Source of the DNA: Amphritea atlantica
Lineage (GTDB): Bacteria; Pseudomonadota; Gammaproteobacteria; Pseudomonadales; Balneatricaceae
DNA: 64,000 bases
Direction of reading: 5' to 3'
Assembly (NCBI RefSeq): GCF_900111095.1
Contig: NZ_FOGB01000004.1
Location: 295,544 to 359,543 of the forward strand
This document shows, piece by piece, positions 53,816-62,964 of this stretch. The stretch's first letter is position 1; every line of letters begins with the position of its first letter. The translations under genes were made by a program, and so were the position numbers. The notes beneath the pieces are model-generated. The model searched no databases. It saw only the letters and a program-made list of their open reading frames with translations, and was not told the DNA's origin.

Positions 53816-56167
53816 TTAGCGACGGTATTTTCCGGTGCCTTTATTAGATCCGCCCTTGCGTTTGCGTGGTTTTGTTGTAGCTGATGGGGTTTCTTTAACC
53901 GCCAGTTCAAATTCGATTTTGCGCTGATCCATATCGACCCGCACCACCCGAATATTGATCTTATCGCCAATGCTGAAACTGGCGTGGGTGCGCTCGCCCA
54001 CCAGCCGTTGCTGGGCGGCATCAAACTGGTAATAGTCATTGTTCAGAGCGGTGACATGCACCAGCCCTTCAACCTGAGTATCGTCCAGCTCGATAAAGAG
54101 ACCGAAGTTAGTGACCGTGCTGATAACTCCGCTGAAGACATCGCCAACGTGGTCCTGCATATATTCACACTTGAGCCAGGCTTCAACATCCCAGCTGGCT
54201 TTATCCGCGCGGCGGGATACCAGCGAGCAGTGCTCAGCCAGGTTCTTCATCGCCGCCAGGTCATAAGGATAGCTTTTTCCCGGTGCCAGAGGTGCGGCCG
54301 TTTTAATCCGGTGTACCGGGTCGGAACCCACTCCGGTGACTTTCTTCAGTGCCCGGCTTATCACGCTGCCAGTTTCGCTACGGCGAATGACTGAACGGAT
54401 TGCACGGTGAACCAGCAGGTCAGGGTAACGCCGAATGGGTGAAGTAAAGTGAGCATATGCCGGATACGCCAGGCCAAAGTGTCCCTGGTTATTTGAACTG
54501 TATTCCGCCTGACTGAGAGAGCGTAGCATCATCATGCGGATAATCTGCGCGTCCGGTCGCTCGCCAAGTCCTTTCAGCAGACGGTCATAATGTACCGGTG
54601 TTGGCTTTTCTCCACCCGCCAGATTCAGGCCCCTCTCGCTCAGAAATGCCCGCAGATTGGTCAGCTTTTTCTCTACTGGCCCTTCATGGACACGGTAAAG
54701 GGCTGGCAGCTCAAGTTTCTCTAAAAACTGGGCGGTAGCGACGTTGGCACAGAGCATAAACTCTTCAATCATCTTGTGGGCATCGTTACGGACGACAGGC
54801 ACAATGCGGTCAATCTTGCGGTCTTCGGTAAACTTGAACTGTACTTCCTGCTTTTCAAAGTCGATGGAGCCCCGTTTTGTACGGGCTTTTCTCAGCACGG
54901 CATAGAGATGGTGCAGGGTGTGGATATGGGGAACAACGTCGTCATGCTTGCGGGCAACGGTTTTACCCAGTTCAGATTCGGGTGAAGATACCAGCGCTCC
55001 CACCTGGGTATAGGTCAACCGGGCGTGGGAGTGAATAATACCTTCAGAAAACCTATAGCTGGTCATCTTACCGGCGTTGTTGATCGCCATTTCACAGACC
55101 ATAACTAAACGGTCCGTGTGGGGATTCAGTGAACAGAGTCCGTTTGACAGCGCTTCGGGCAGCATCGGTACAACATGACCCGGGAAATACACAGAGGTAC
55201 CCCGTTCAGCGGCTTCCAGATCTAATGGGCTGCCTGGCGTGACATAGTGGGAAACATCGGCGATAGCGACAAACAGACGCCAGCCGCCGGACTTGCGTTT
55301 CTCGCAGTAGACTGCGTCATCAAAATCCCGGGCATCTTCGCCATCAATGGTGACAAATGGCAAGCCGCGCAGATCTGCACGATGCTGTTTATCCGCGTCT
55401 TTAACCTCTTCGCCCAGTGCCTCGGCTGCCTGTAGCGCATCCTGTGGCCACTTATGGGGGATATCATGGTTGCGAATCGCTACATCGATCTCCATACCCG
55501 GAGCCATGGAGTCCCCCAGTATTTCAGTTACCCGGCCTTCAGCATTAAAACGATGACAAGGGTACTCGGTGATCTCAACGGTGACATACTGCCCTACCTG
55601 AGCCCCATTTAGCTGATCATCCGGGATATCGATCTCATTACAGATACGGCTGTTTTCGGGTTGTAGATAGTACTCGCCATCCTCGACTCTTAAACGACCA
55701 ACGATCTCGGTCATATTTTTTTCAAGCACCTTAACGATCTGACCTTCCTGACGTCCGCGACGGTCAGTGCCGGTGATTCGTGCCTGTACCCGGTCACCGG
55801 GAAATGCTTTGAGCATCTGGCTATCATGCAGGAAAAGGTCGTCACCACCCTGGTCCAGTGACAGGAAACCAAAGCCATCAGGGTGCCCGATAACCCGGCC
55901 TTCAACCAGATCCTGAGCGGTTAGCAGACTGTAACCCTTACGCGGGTCGAAATTAAGTTGTCCATCACGCTCCATCGCCCTTAGGCGGCGGCGCAACGCT
56001 TCTTTCTCTTCATCTTCAAACAGCTTCAGGTTTTTACCCAGCTGTTCGCGATTTAAAAACTTACCGGGTTCATCGAAGAGACCCATAATGTATTCCCGGC
56101 CGGGAATCGGATTACTATATTTTTCAAAATCTGCGGCGTTGATTGCCGCTTTGGTGTTATTACTCAT
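53816..56167 (-). CDS. rnr: Ribonuclease R
   Basis: This 783-residue 3'-5' exoribonuclease has an N-terminal HTH/cold-shock part (REQLGKNLKLFEDEEKEALR), two CSD domains, the RNB catalytic domain with DGEDARDFDDAVYCEKRKSG (metal-binding aspartates), an S1 domain (GVISTVTNFGLFIELDDTQV) and a basic tail (KPRKRKGGSNKGTGKYRR). It degrades structured RNA and helps rRNA quality control. It is monocistronic here. No rlmB follows within the window. Confidence 0.95.
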   Translation of the reverse strand: MSNNTKAAINAADFEKYSNPIPGREYIMGLFDEPGKFLNREQLGKNLKLFEDEEKEALRRRLRAMERDGQLNFDPRKGYSLLTAQDLVEGRVIGHPDGFGFLSLDQGGDDLFLHDSQMLKAFPGDRVQARITGTDRRGRQEGQIVKVLEKNMTEIVGRLRVEDGEYYLQPENSRICNEIDIPDDQLNGAQVGQYVTVEITEYPCHRFNAEGRVTEILGDSMAPGMEIDVAIRNHDIPHKWPQDALQAAEALGEEVKDADKQHRADLRGLPFVTIDGEDARDFDDAVYCEKRKSGGWRLFVAIADVSHYVTPGSPLDLEAAERGTSVYFPGHVVPMLPEALSNGLCSLNPHTDRLVMVCEMAINNAGKMTSYRFSEGIIHSHARLTYTQVGALVSSPESELGKTVARKHDDVVPHIHTLHHLYAVLRKARTKRGSIDFEKQEVQFKFTEDRKIDRIVPVVRNDAHKMIEEFMLCANVATAQFLEKLELPALYRVHEGPVEKKLTNLRAFLSERGLNLAGGEKPTPVHYDRLLKGLGERPDAQIIRMMMLRSLSQAEYSSNNQGHFGLAYPAYAHFTSPIRRYPDLLVHRAIRSVIRRSETGSVISRALKKVTGVGSDPVHRIKTAAPLAPGKSYPYDLAAMKNLAEHCSLVSRRADKASWDVEAWLKCEYMQDHVGDVFSGVISTVTNFGLFIELDDTQVEGLVHVTALNNDYYQFDAAQQRLVGERTHASFSIGDKINIRVVRVDMDQRKIEFELAVKETPSATTKPRKRKGGSNKGTGKYRR

Positions 56168-56878
56168 TCTTTTCTCAAATAAACCAGCATCGGCCGCTTC
56201 AGGTAGTCAGAAGAACTCATTGATAATGGGTTTTAATACTACGGGATGCGTATGGCTGGCATCACTCACGTCTCTGGAGTGAATTAAATTGGACTGGAGA
56301 TCAGACCTGCTTTTGCTAGCCTGGGCACTGAGCCCTGTCTGATGACCAAAAACTAATGCTGAGATCCTTGTTAGTCTATCTCATGCACATGACAAAAATA
56401 TTTATAGCTGCCGAGTGTCCACGACACTTGAATACAGCGGGTAGTTTCCTGAAGCTGTGAACGACTGGCTCACCCAGACAGGAAGCAACAATAACCATCT
56501 GTGCAGTGTAATCGCCACCGTTCTGGTATTGTGCCGGACAACTCTGAACCGATATTCAGAGCGACTCTCTATCTTCACAGCGTAGGGGTATAAAACGCTG
56601 TTGTTCAAAATGTAGTCAGAGGTGACCGGATAGCAAAAAAATAAGACTGGACTTTAAAACAGAGGGACGAGAATACTTAAATATTGCAACAACAGTAATA
56701 CAACGACAACAAATGGTTAAAAAATAGACTTTTTCTAAGCTGATCTACACTATATAGAGTTGTTGTGTTTTGTCAATATATCCTTCATTTTGTGCGCTTT
56801 TCCGGCCGGCTATGGCTGGGCGGTTTGATTTATTCTGGTCACCCGACGATAGGAAACGGTTTCTCATTCTCAGAGAGG
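56168..56878. other. 711-bp gap between rnr and the HD-GYP gene
   Basis: Upstream of rnr (leftward) and downstream of the HD-GYP stop. I see no tRNA, repeat or supported gene. Short frames here lack similarity and good start signals. It presumably includes the rnr promoter. Confidence 0.4.
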
Positions 56879-58147
56879 CTACGTTTTTATTGCTATTGTA
56901 TATAGTTCCTCTTTGTTTGCTTTTAGTAAACCATATATTGAAAGGTCTATCTCCCCTTTGCCAGCCATTACATCCATGATCTCAAGAACGTCCTCTATGT
57001 TCAGCCTGTGCCGATATGGCCGCTTTTGGCACAGAGCCTGAAAGATATCGGCGACCGATAAGATCCGGGTAGGAAAGTCGATCTGATCGCCTTTCCAGCC
57101 AAACGGGTAGCCAGATCCATCCAGCTTTTCATGATGTTCTGCTGCCCATTTTGCGATAGGGGTATTGGGGAATAGTGAATTAAGAACTCTTTTACTATCG
57201 AGCGGATGACTGCGCATCTGGGCGACTTCGGCGTCAGTCAGTGCTCCGGGCTTTTCAAGAATCTCATCTGGTGTTCTTAACTTACCGACATCATGCAGCA
57301 GACCTGAAAGTCTCAGTATTCTTCTTTGATAAGGCTCCAGACCTGCCAGCCCTGAAAGTGTGTAAGCCAGGTCTGCAACCCGCAAACTGTGGTAGTGCGT
57401 ATAGGGGCTCTTGGCATCGACGACCTGAGATATGAGCTCTCCCAGCGATTCAATTTCGTCAAATGACAATGATATTTCATAGTCTTCTGAGGAGAGCGCT
57501 TCCATGATGGCATCATCCAGATACTCCTCACGCAGCTCTAGCCAGAAGCTGTCTTTCTGTATAGCGTGGGTAGCTGCTTTATATATTTCATCGGAGAACA
57601 GTATCCCAACATAAGGTGCCAGCTCAGCAAGAAGGCGTTCCCGGCTTAACAGTGCTTCATGGTGCGGGTGACTGATGATGAACGACGCATAGGCAACATC
57701 TAAGCGATCTGCGAAAAATATCAGGTTTGCATATTCCCGCGTTTCATCGTCAAGTGACGGTGGCAGGTCCTGCCAGCGGGTGTGGTGGTATCTGATTGCT
57801 GCAGCGAAGGGGCTGAATGGCGGGAAACTTTGTAAAAACTGATCACCTCTCAAACAGTGCTCTTCTGCGCCTTCCCACTCAATCTCGGCCACCAGCTTGC
57901 GATGCACTGTGGTAGATGACACGCCGCAGTCGTGGAGCATGCCCGCAATCAAAATAAAATGCCTTCTGGTGCGATTCCAACCCAGCAGATGTGCTATGCG
58001 GTGACATATCAGGCCGACACGGCGGCCATGACTTTTATCATCAATGCCTACGTAATCGAGTGCTTTGGTCACCGTCAGAGCGGCGTGCCCGACATCGATT
58101 TTCATGCCCTGAGTAACCTGAACCAGTTTGTCAGCGATATTTCCCAT
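56879..58147 (-). CDS. HD-GYP domain protein with an additional N-terminal HD domain
   Basis: This 422-residue cytoplasmic protein has two HD units. The first (about residues 40-165) carries AGMLHDCGVSSTTVH. The second (about 245-400) is a full HD-GYP: LLHDVGKLRTPDEILEKPGA, AAEHHEKLDGSGYPFGWKGD and RILSVADIFQALCQKRPYR. HD-GYP enzymes hydrolyse c-di-GMP. The N-terminal HD resembles the degenerate sensory type. It may counter the diguanylate cyclase at 13933-15006. It is monocistronic. Confidence 0.88.
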   Translation of the reverse strand: MGNIADKLVQVTQGMKIDVGHAALTVTKALDYVGIDDKSHGRRVGLICHRIAHLLGWNRTRRHFILIAGMLHDCGVSSTTVHRKLVAEIEWEGAEEHCLRGDQFLQSFPPFSPFAAAIRYHHTRWQDLPPSLDDETREYANLIFFADRLDVAYASFIISHPHHEALLSRERLLAELAPYVGILFSDEIYKAATHAIQKDSFWLELREEYLDDAIMEALSSEDYEISLSFDEIESLGELISQVVDAKSPYTHYHSLRVADLAYTLSGLAGLEPYQRRILRLSGLLHDVGKLRTPDEILEKPGALTDAEVAQMRSHPLDSKRVLNSLFPNTPIAKWAAEHHEKLDGSGYPFGWKGDQIDFPTRILSVADIFQALCQKRPYRHRLNIEDVLEIMDVMAGKGEIDLSIYGLLKANKEELYTIAIKT

Positions 58148-58648
58148 TCATTTTTTCCAATATCGGATTTGAGTGATCGGTTAAATCTGTAGCTGCATTT
58201 TGATGGTTGAACTGATTGGTGTTAAGCGTCTCAGAATCACGCACCGGTTAGCAGTAGGGATCCTGTGCGCCTCTTAACTTTAGTAGTTTACCTGAAAGCA
58301 GGTGCAGTGTTGCCGATTAAGAACGAGACTTACTGCCGATCGACATACGATATAGCAGCAAACTCAATGTTATATATTCAATGGTTTATAGCGTAGAAGG
58401 TTATCAGGCTGTTGTGAATCGTCAAACTGAAGAATATATGATTCCGTTTCTCTCAATAGTGATAAAGACTACTGACATAACCAATCCTGTACTCTGCTAA
58501 TTTATTGTAACATGCTGATATATATAGGGTGCTAAATCTTTTGCTTGATTGGCGTAAGACTTGCTGGTGTATCTGCTATCAATCTTAAATATCTGATGTT
58601 TTGCCGAGCAGGGGCCTGAAACAGGGGCTCATGCTCCGGGAGAAGTAT
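58148..58648. other. 501-bp gap upstream of the HD-GYP gene
   Basis: No gene or repeat recognised. It contains the leftward promoter of the HD-GYP gene and the rightward promoter of the PAS-like gene. Sequence is AT-rich with no clear dyad. Confidence 0.4.
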
Positions 58649-59227
58649 ATGATAGCTAATTATAAAAATAAGATGCGCTTTTGGGATATTGATATTCTCA
58701 CGGGCAACAGGCAGAGGGACGAGGTACGACAGTGCAGTGTATCTCCATCGTCGTTGCATTTGACCGGTCCCTGTACTCATCTTAATCACCCTGAAGATAC
58801 ATTACCGCTTCTGAAAGCCCGCTTTAAGGCTGTTGTGGGTGAACTTAACCGATTCAGGTGCGGTGTGTTTCTGCTAGCGACGAACGGTGAGGTAATCTGC
58901 ACAAACCATTTTGCAGATCAAGCGCTGGCAAGTGGGGATGGACTTAAAACAGATAGTAAAAACCGTCTAAGTTGCCGGGCTCTTGTCGATAATCTCAGGT
59001 TGCAGAAGGCAATTGCCAGAGTTGTCAGAAGTGTCGGGAGAATATCTCTGCGGGCGTTTGAAATTGAAAGGGGAAAAGGTTCATCCTACCTTGTAACGAT
59101 TTTGCCGGTTCACCAGAGCGGTATCGCTGTTGGCGTTATTACCATCGTGATCGGTTCTAAAGAGCACAAAATCGTTGATTCAGTCTGTTTTCGCAAGATT
59201 TGCGAACGTGTCATTACATCGCGATAA
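58649..59227 (+). CDS. PAS-like domain protein resembling a LuxR-type regulator lacking its HTH
   Basis: This 192-residue protein has a PAS-like core (GVFLLATNGEVICTNHFADQ, GDGLKTDSKNRLSC, LVTILPVHQSG) seen in the sensor half of some LuxR-family regulators. The C-terminal HTH that normally follows is absent; the protein stops after KICERVITSR. I chose ATG 58649 with CGGGAG upstream. It could be a truncated regulator, or a sensor that partners another protein. Confidence 0.55.
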   Translation: MIANYKNKMRFWDIDILTGNRQRDEVRQCSVSPSSLHLTGPCTHLNHPEDTLPLLKARFKAVVGELNRFRCGVFLLATNGEVICTNHFADQALASGDGLKTDSKNRLSCRALVDNLRLQKAIARVVRSVGRISLRAFEIERGKGSSYLVTILPVHQSGIAVGVITIVIGSKEHKIVDSVCFRKICERVITSR

Positions 59228-59253
59228 GGGGCTTACTGAGCGATAGTGCTGTC

Positions 59254-60177
59254 TTAAAATACGCTGAACAGGGTTTCCGTATGACCTTTTGCTCTGACTG
59301 AAACGGTGTCTGCTTTGGCTAAAGTGCCTTTTGGTAGTGAAACACGAAAACCCGCCTTACCTGTCACGCTTTTTTTAGCCGTGATCAGGTCACTCCGAAA
59401 CTCTTCGCACAGGACATCTGCGACCCAGTGATCATTGACAAGAAGTTCAACAGTAACCGGTTGATCAGAGCCCTTCTGGAGAAACCAGCCAGACACCAGA
59501 TTTTCAGAAACCTTATCAATATAGCCATCAAATCCGGCTTTATTGAGCTGATATATCTGTCGTGAAATATCCACCCATTGCGTATAAATTTTCGGAGATG
59601 CTTCGATGGCTTGGCTGGCCTGGTCAATTAAGCTTTCAGTTGCATCAATATCGCAAAAATCTGCAATCTGCCTTAATTGCCTCTGGGAATCCTGCAGAAG
59701 CTTCTCATAAGAGATATGCAGAGCTGGATAGTCGTTTTTTTCGACGAATTTTACTATCCGGTTATACGCCGTCAGGCTGGATTTCATTGCCTCGACGAGA
59801 GTGATGTTCTGCACTGACTGTTTTCGGTTGGCGATTGCGCAGATATCCCTGTAAACAAAGATAAAACTGGGGTTTGAAAACAGTTTGGAAATGCGGGCTA
59901 GCTTACTGTTGCTATCAGGTAGCTTCCAGGCAAACTGCTGATACTCCAGTTCATATGCCGTTATCAGTTGTTGCAGTTTTTTCCAGTTGCCGCTGCGAAA
60001 CGTTTTTGCTATCTCTAAATCTTCATAGATAGGGCTATGATAATTATCCCCAAGGGATATCCCCAGTGCCTGAAGTGCAGCCGCTATTGCCGAGGTGCCA
60101 CCCCGCTGCACACCAACGACGATGAACTGTCTGTGCTTGCCAGGATTTTCAGGGTTCTTTTTTGCAGAGAAGATCAT
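59254..60177 (-). CDS. Sulfotransferase-family protein with C-terminal GW module
   Basis: This 307-residue protein has a P-loop-like PAPS-binding motif (FIVVGVQRGGTSAIAAAL) and a 3'-phosphate-binding segment (FIFVYRDICAIANRKQS). Residues about 217-305 form a module (GYIDKVSENLVSGWFLQK, RSDLITAKKSV, KAGFRVSLPKG) that resembles the C-terminal module of the GSCFA protein at 31380-32930. The neighbours are unrelated. It likely sulfates a surface glycan or a small molecule; the target is unknown. Confidence 0.78.
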   Translation of the reverse strand: MIFSAKKNPENPGKHRQFIVVGVQRGGTSAIAAALQALGISLGDNYHSPIYEDLEIAKTFRSGNWKKLQQLITAYELEYQQFAWKLPDSNSKLARISKLFSNPSFIFVYRDICAIANRKQSVQNITLVEAMKSSLTAYNRIVKFVEKNDYPALHISYEKLLQDSQRQLRQIADFCDIDATESLIDQASQAIEASPKIYTQWVDISRQIYQLNKAGFDGYIDKVSENLVSGWFLQKGSDQPVTVELLVNDHWVADVLCEEFRSDLITAKKSVTGKAGFRVSLPKGTLAKADTVSVRAKGHTETLFSVF

Positions 60178-60410
60178 TTTTTACCATCAGATAGGGGGAA
60201 TATTTTGAAGTGGCTGGACCGGGAGGAACTCTTGTCTATATTCTAAATATCAAGCTATTATATGATCCTCCTTAATATTTATTAAGTAGCTCTGGGTACT
60301 TAGCTTGAATGTTACTATCATTAGCGAGTTTTTCAGGTAGGTGTAACTGTGGCATAACGCTGATAGAAATGCTACTCAATGGAAAATTAATCAGATGAAA
60401 CAGTTCGTAA

Positions 60411-60467
60411 TTTAAACCTAACCTGCAGCCCCTTAGGGAAGCTGCAAACTGCCAGATCAGGTTTAAA
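60411..60467. other. Large imperfect stem-loop downstream of the DUF4105 gene
   Basis: Outer arms TTTAAACCT (60411-60419) and AGGTTTAAA (60459-60467) enclose inner arms GCAGC (60425-60429) and GCTGC (60441-60445) with a CCCTTAGGG loop. It lies 23 bp beyond the DUF4105 stop on that strand. There is no T-run. It overlaps a doubtful 72-codon frame (60272-60490). It may be a stabilising or regulatory RNA structure. Confidence 0.5.
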
Positions 60468-60489
60468 TCTGATTTAGTACATCTTCTCA

Positions 60490-62385
60490 TTAGAAATAAA
60501 GGCCAAAAGTTAGGTTGTATTCTTCTGCCTTGTCTTTTTTATAAGATAATCGAATATCTGAATTCCTACTCAAACGGTATCTAGATAAAAAAGTCGTAAC
60601 GTACTCCTGAGATTTCGCTCCATCTAAGGGGGTTGCTGTATCTATCAGAATACGCATATTGTAATCCTTTCCTGTAAAAAGATTAGTAAAAAGTTTAGCA
60701 GCGATACGTGTATTACCGCTGGATTTATAGCTATCCTGAAGTTGACCACCAAGGAATCCCCCAATCAAAATATCATTACTTATTCGTTTTGAGTAACCAT
60801 AATAAGCTTGACCTCGCATTATCAAACAGGAAGTGCATGTTAGATCAGGCGGTTGAAGCCCTGCTTTTAAGAACCAGCCGCTGCCATTGTCTTCGGGTAG
60901 TCCTGTTACTGCCGCATTTATACTCTCAATTTCAATAAGAGTTAAATCACGCAATTCAAAGTTTCCTCCTTGTGATGAGTGCAGTTCAAAACGACCCATT
61001 GTCAAAGCGGAATCTCGTACATGGCTGTTATCAGAATCCAGAACATCATAATATGCCGGGCGGAAAATAAGCGATATACCATCCCCCAGCTTTGAATTGT
61101 GAGTAATTGCTGATTGAACTAAACTCGGATCACGTCCTTTATCGGGGGGATATCCGTGCTGTTTTGAAATGTGTACTTCTCCAGGGGGGAGCTTATAACG
61201 TTCTATTAGTACTTGTTGGTAAAATGAATTCACAGTATCAGTGTTTCTGTCTTCTGGTGTTCGAACGTATTGCAAGTAGTCTAACAGGGTGTCTAGTATG
61301 AGGTATTTAGAGGTTATTGAGCACTTAATGAAGTCGTTATCATATAACTTATTATGATGATTGAAGATTTGATGAACTAAGGCTTTTTCATTTGCATTGA
61401 GAGCAAGGTATTTCTGGTAAAGTCGGGTTTGTCGTGAAGCATGATAAAATTTTGATAGTACGAGTGGTCGATTATTAATGTATGACTCACTAATTGTCTT
61501 GATTAACGATTGAGGAAACGTTACAGCGCGAGATTTTATAATGTTTACTCCCTCCGCGAGTTCAATCAATTCTGCCATTCTATAAGCGCAGTTTTTACGG
61601 AAGAAAAAATAAGTGTATTCCTTTTTTAATACCTCCCAGGAGTGGGCAACAATCAGCCTTACGCTTTCCGTAGGAAGGTCCAAGCGATACTCCCATAAGT
61701 CTCGAAGCTCATTTTCTCCATAGTTATTATTTTGAAAATAGAAATTCACATCGCTGAAACCGCCTATATATCCACCGAATATCCCTTTAAATATATATGT
61801 AACTGGATTTTCTCCATCGGGAACAACTGCGCCATAATTAATAGTCTTATCGAGAAAAGATGAGGTGTTATTAGCAGAGTTAAACTTTAGAAATGTATGT
61901 CCATAGAATGATGCCGGATTTCCGAGATAACCTGTAGCATAAATAACACTTAGAGATTCTATTGAGCTGTCATGTGTCCATTCGTTATAAGAAGGGCAGG
62001 TAGCTTCTGCTGGTAAAACATTAGTATTTTGTAAATGCTTCTTTAACCAAAGATATCGCGCAGGAAACTGGCATTGGGGGTGTGCATCTCTGTTCTTCTG
62101 GTTGAGAGGAGTGAACATGGCCTCAATAGTTGCAAATAACTCTTCCTGAGGGTCTGTCATGCCGTTTGAAGCTATAAAGAAATTCTTACTATGAATCTCA
62201 CTGCTATACGCAGTTTGTGATGAAGTTTTATCTTTATAATGACCAAGCTTCAGCCATGTTGGGTTAATTGATAAGTTTTGTCTTTTAGCTGCACTGACCC
62301 AAGCTTCACTTTCGTGTGATTTTGCAGCAACAGCGTTGAGAGAGATTATCGAGAAAGTCAGTAGTATTACAATTCGTAGCAACAT
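60490..62385 (-). CDS. DUF4105-domain protein, probable outer-membrane-associated
   Basis: This 631-residue exported protein has a signal peptide (MLLRIVILLTFSIISLNAVA). An N-terminal DUF4105 region follows, with LSVIYATGYLGNPASFYGHT, KGIFGGYIGGFSDVNFYFQ and FFFRKNCAYRMAELIELAEG, where the His and Cys could be catalytic. DUF4105 is now linked with the Lnb lipoprotein acyltransferase N-terminal domain. The C-terminal third has alternating beta-strand pattern and ends in a terminal Phe (NLTFGLYF), as outer-membrane barrels do. It is downstream of a DUF3015 gene, past a terminator. Confidence 0.75.
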   Translation of the reverse strand: MLLRIVILLTFSIISLNAVAAKSHESEAWVSAAKRQNLSINPTWLKLGHYKDKTSSQTAYSSEIHSKNFFIASNGMTDPQEELFATIEAMFTPLNQKNRDAHPQCQFPARYLWLKKHLQNTNVLPAEATCPSYNEWTHDSSIESLSVIYATGYLGNPASFYGHTFLKFNSANNTSSFLDKTINYGAVVPDGENPVTYIFKGIFGGYIGGFSDVNFYFQNNNYGENELRDLWEYRLDLPTESVRLIVAHSWEVLKKEYTYFFFRKNCAYRMAELIELAEGVNIIKSRAVTFPQSLIKTISESYINNRPLVLSKFYHASRQTRLYQKYLALNANEKALVHQIFNHHNKLYDNDFIKCSITSKYLILDTLLDYLQYVRTPEDRNTDTVNSFYQQVLIERYKLPPGEVHISKQHGYPPDKGRDPSLVQSAITHNSKLGDGISLIFRPAYYDVLDSDNSHVRDSALTMGRFELHSSQGGNFELRDLTLIEIESINAAVTGLPEDNGSGWFLKAGLQPPDLTCTSCLIMRGQAYYGYSKRISNDILIGGFLGGQLQDSYKSSGNTRIAAKLFTNLFTGKDYNMRILIDTATPLDGAKSQEYVTTFLSRYRLSRNSDIRLSYKKDKAEEYNLTFGLYF

Positions 62386-62404
62386 CAGTAAATTTCAATT
62401 GTGG

Positions 62405-62443
62405 TAAAAAAGTGCACCATTACAGCGTATGCGTAATGGTGCA
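62405..62443 (-). terminator. Strong intrinsic terminator between the DUF3015 and DUF4105 genes
   Basis: On the minus strand TGCACCATTAC and GTAATGGTGCA form an 11-bp stem with a 9-base loop, followed by CTTTTTT. It lies 23 bp after the DUF3015 stop and about 20 bp before the DUF4105 start, so read-through is needed for co-expression. Confidence 0.88.
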
Positions 62444-62466
62444 TGTACTGACAAGTTTTACAAAAT

Positions 62467-62964
62467 TTATGCTGAACAGCTGTTTACTGCTTTGCTTACT
62501 GAATTATAGTAGGCAGTAGCTTTTGTTACGTTTGATTCCTGTGTATAGGACTCGGTTGAAACTAACTTAGCCATATCTGATCGGACAGACATAATAACAC
62601 TAGCTTGTTGGCTTTCCTGGCATCCGAAGATATCCAGCATTGCCGAAATGTTTTCACCCTGTCCTTTAGCTGTTTCTTCAACCAGACTTTCGTAAGAGTC
62701 AAGAATGAACTGAGCAGCCTCCATTTTTTTTGCGTTACAAGTTTCAGGGCTCATAGTCGCTGACGTTACGGCTGTGGTTCCCAAATCCCAGATAATGTTT
62801 GATGATACAGCTGCCCAGTGGGTGTCTTTGAATAAAGCAGCTCCGATGCCGCAATCTGTATATGGGCTTGGACCTGTTCCAGCTTGACCTGCTGCTGTTG
62901 CAAATGGTGCTGTTGTTGAAATAGCGCAAGCAATAGCTGCTGTTACAAAGTGCTTCTTAATCAT
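62467..62964 (-). CDS. DUF3015-domain secreted protein
   Basis: This 165-residue protein has a signal peptide (MIKKHFVTAAIACAISTTAP, cleavage near TAA) and a DUF3015 domain: DCGIGAALFKDTHWAAVSSN, WDLGTTAVTSATMSPETCNA. At least four Cys remain, likely disulfide-bonded. DUF3015 proteins occur beside DUF4105 proteins in other Gammaproteobacteria. The function of the pair is not known. AGGGATAT lies upstream of ATG 62964. Confidence 0.85.
   Translation of the reverse strand: MIKKHFVTAAIACAISTTAPFATAAGQAGTGPSPYTDCGIGAALFKDTHWAAVSSNIIWDLGTTAVTSATMSPETCNAKKMEAAQFILDSYESLVEETAKGQGENISAMLDIFGCQESQQASVIMSVRSDMAKLVSTESYTQESNVTKATAYYNSVSKAVNSCSA

Noticed and set aside
56402..56608. 68-codon minus-strand frame upstream of rnr
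   Set aside because: No ribosome-binding site, no domain, and no conserved neighbour arrangement visible.
60272..60490. 72-codon frame starting with TAATG at the DUF4105 stop
   Set aside because: It runs through a large stem-loop, shows no recognisable domain or signal, and has no ribosome-binding site of its own; kept only as a remark.
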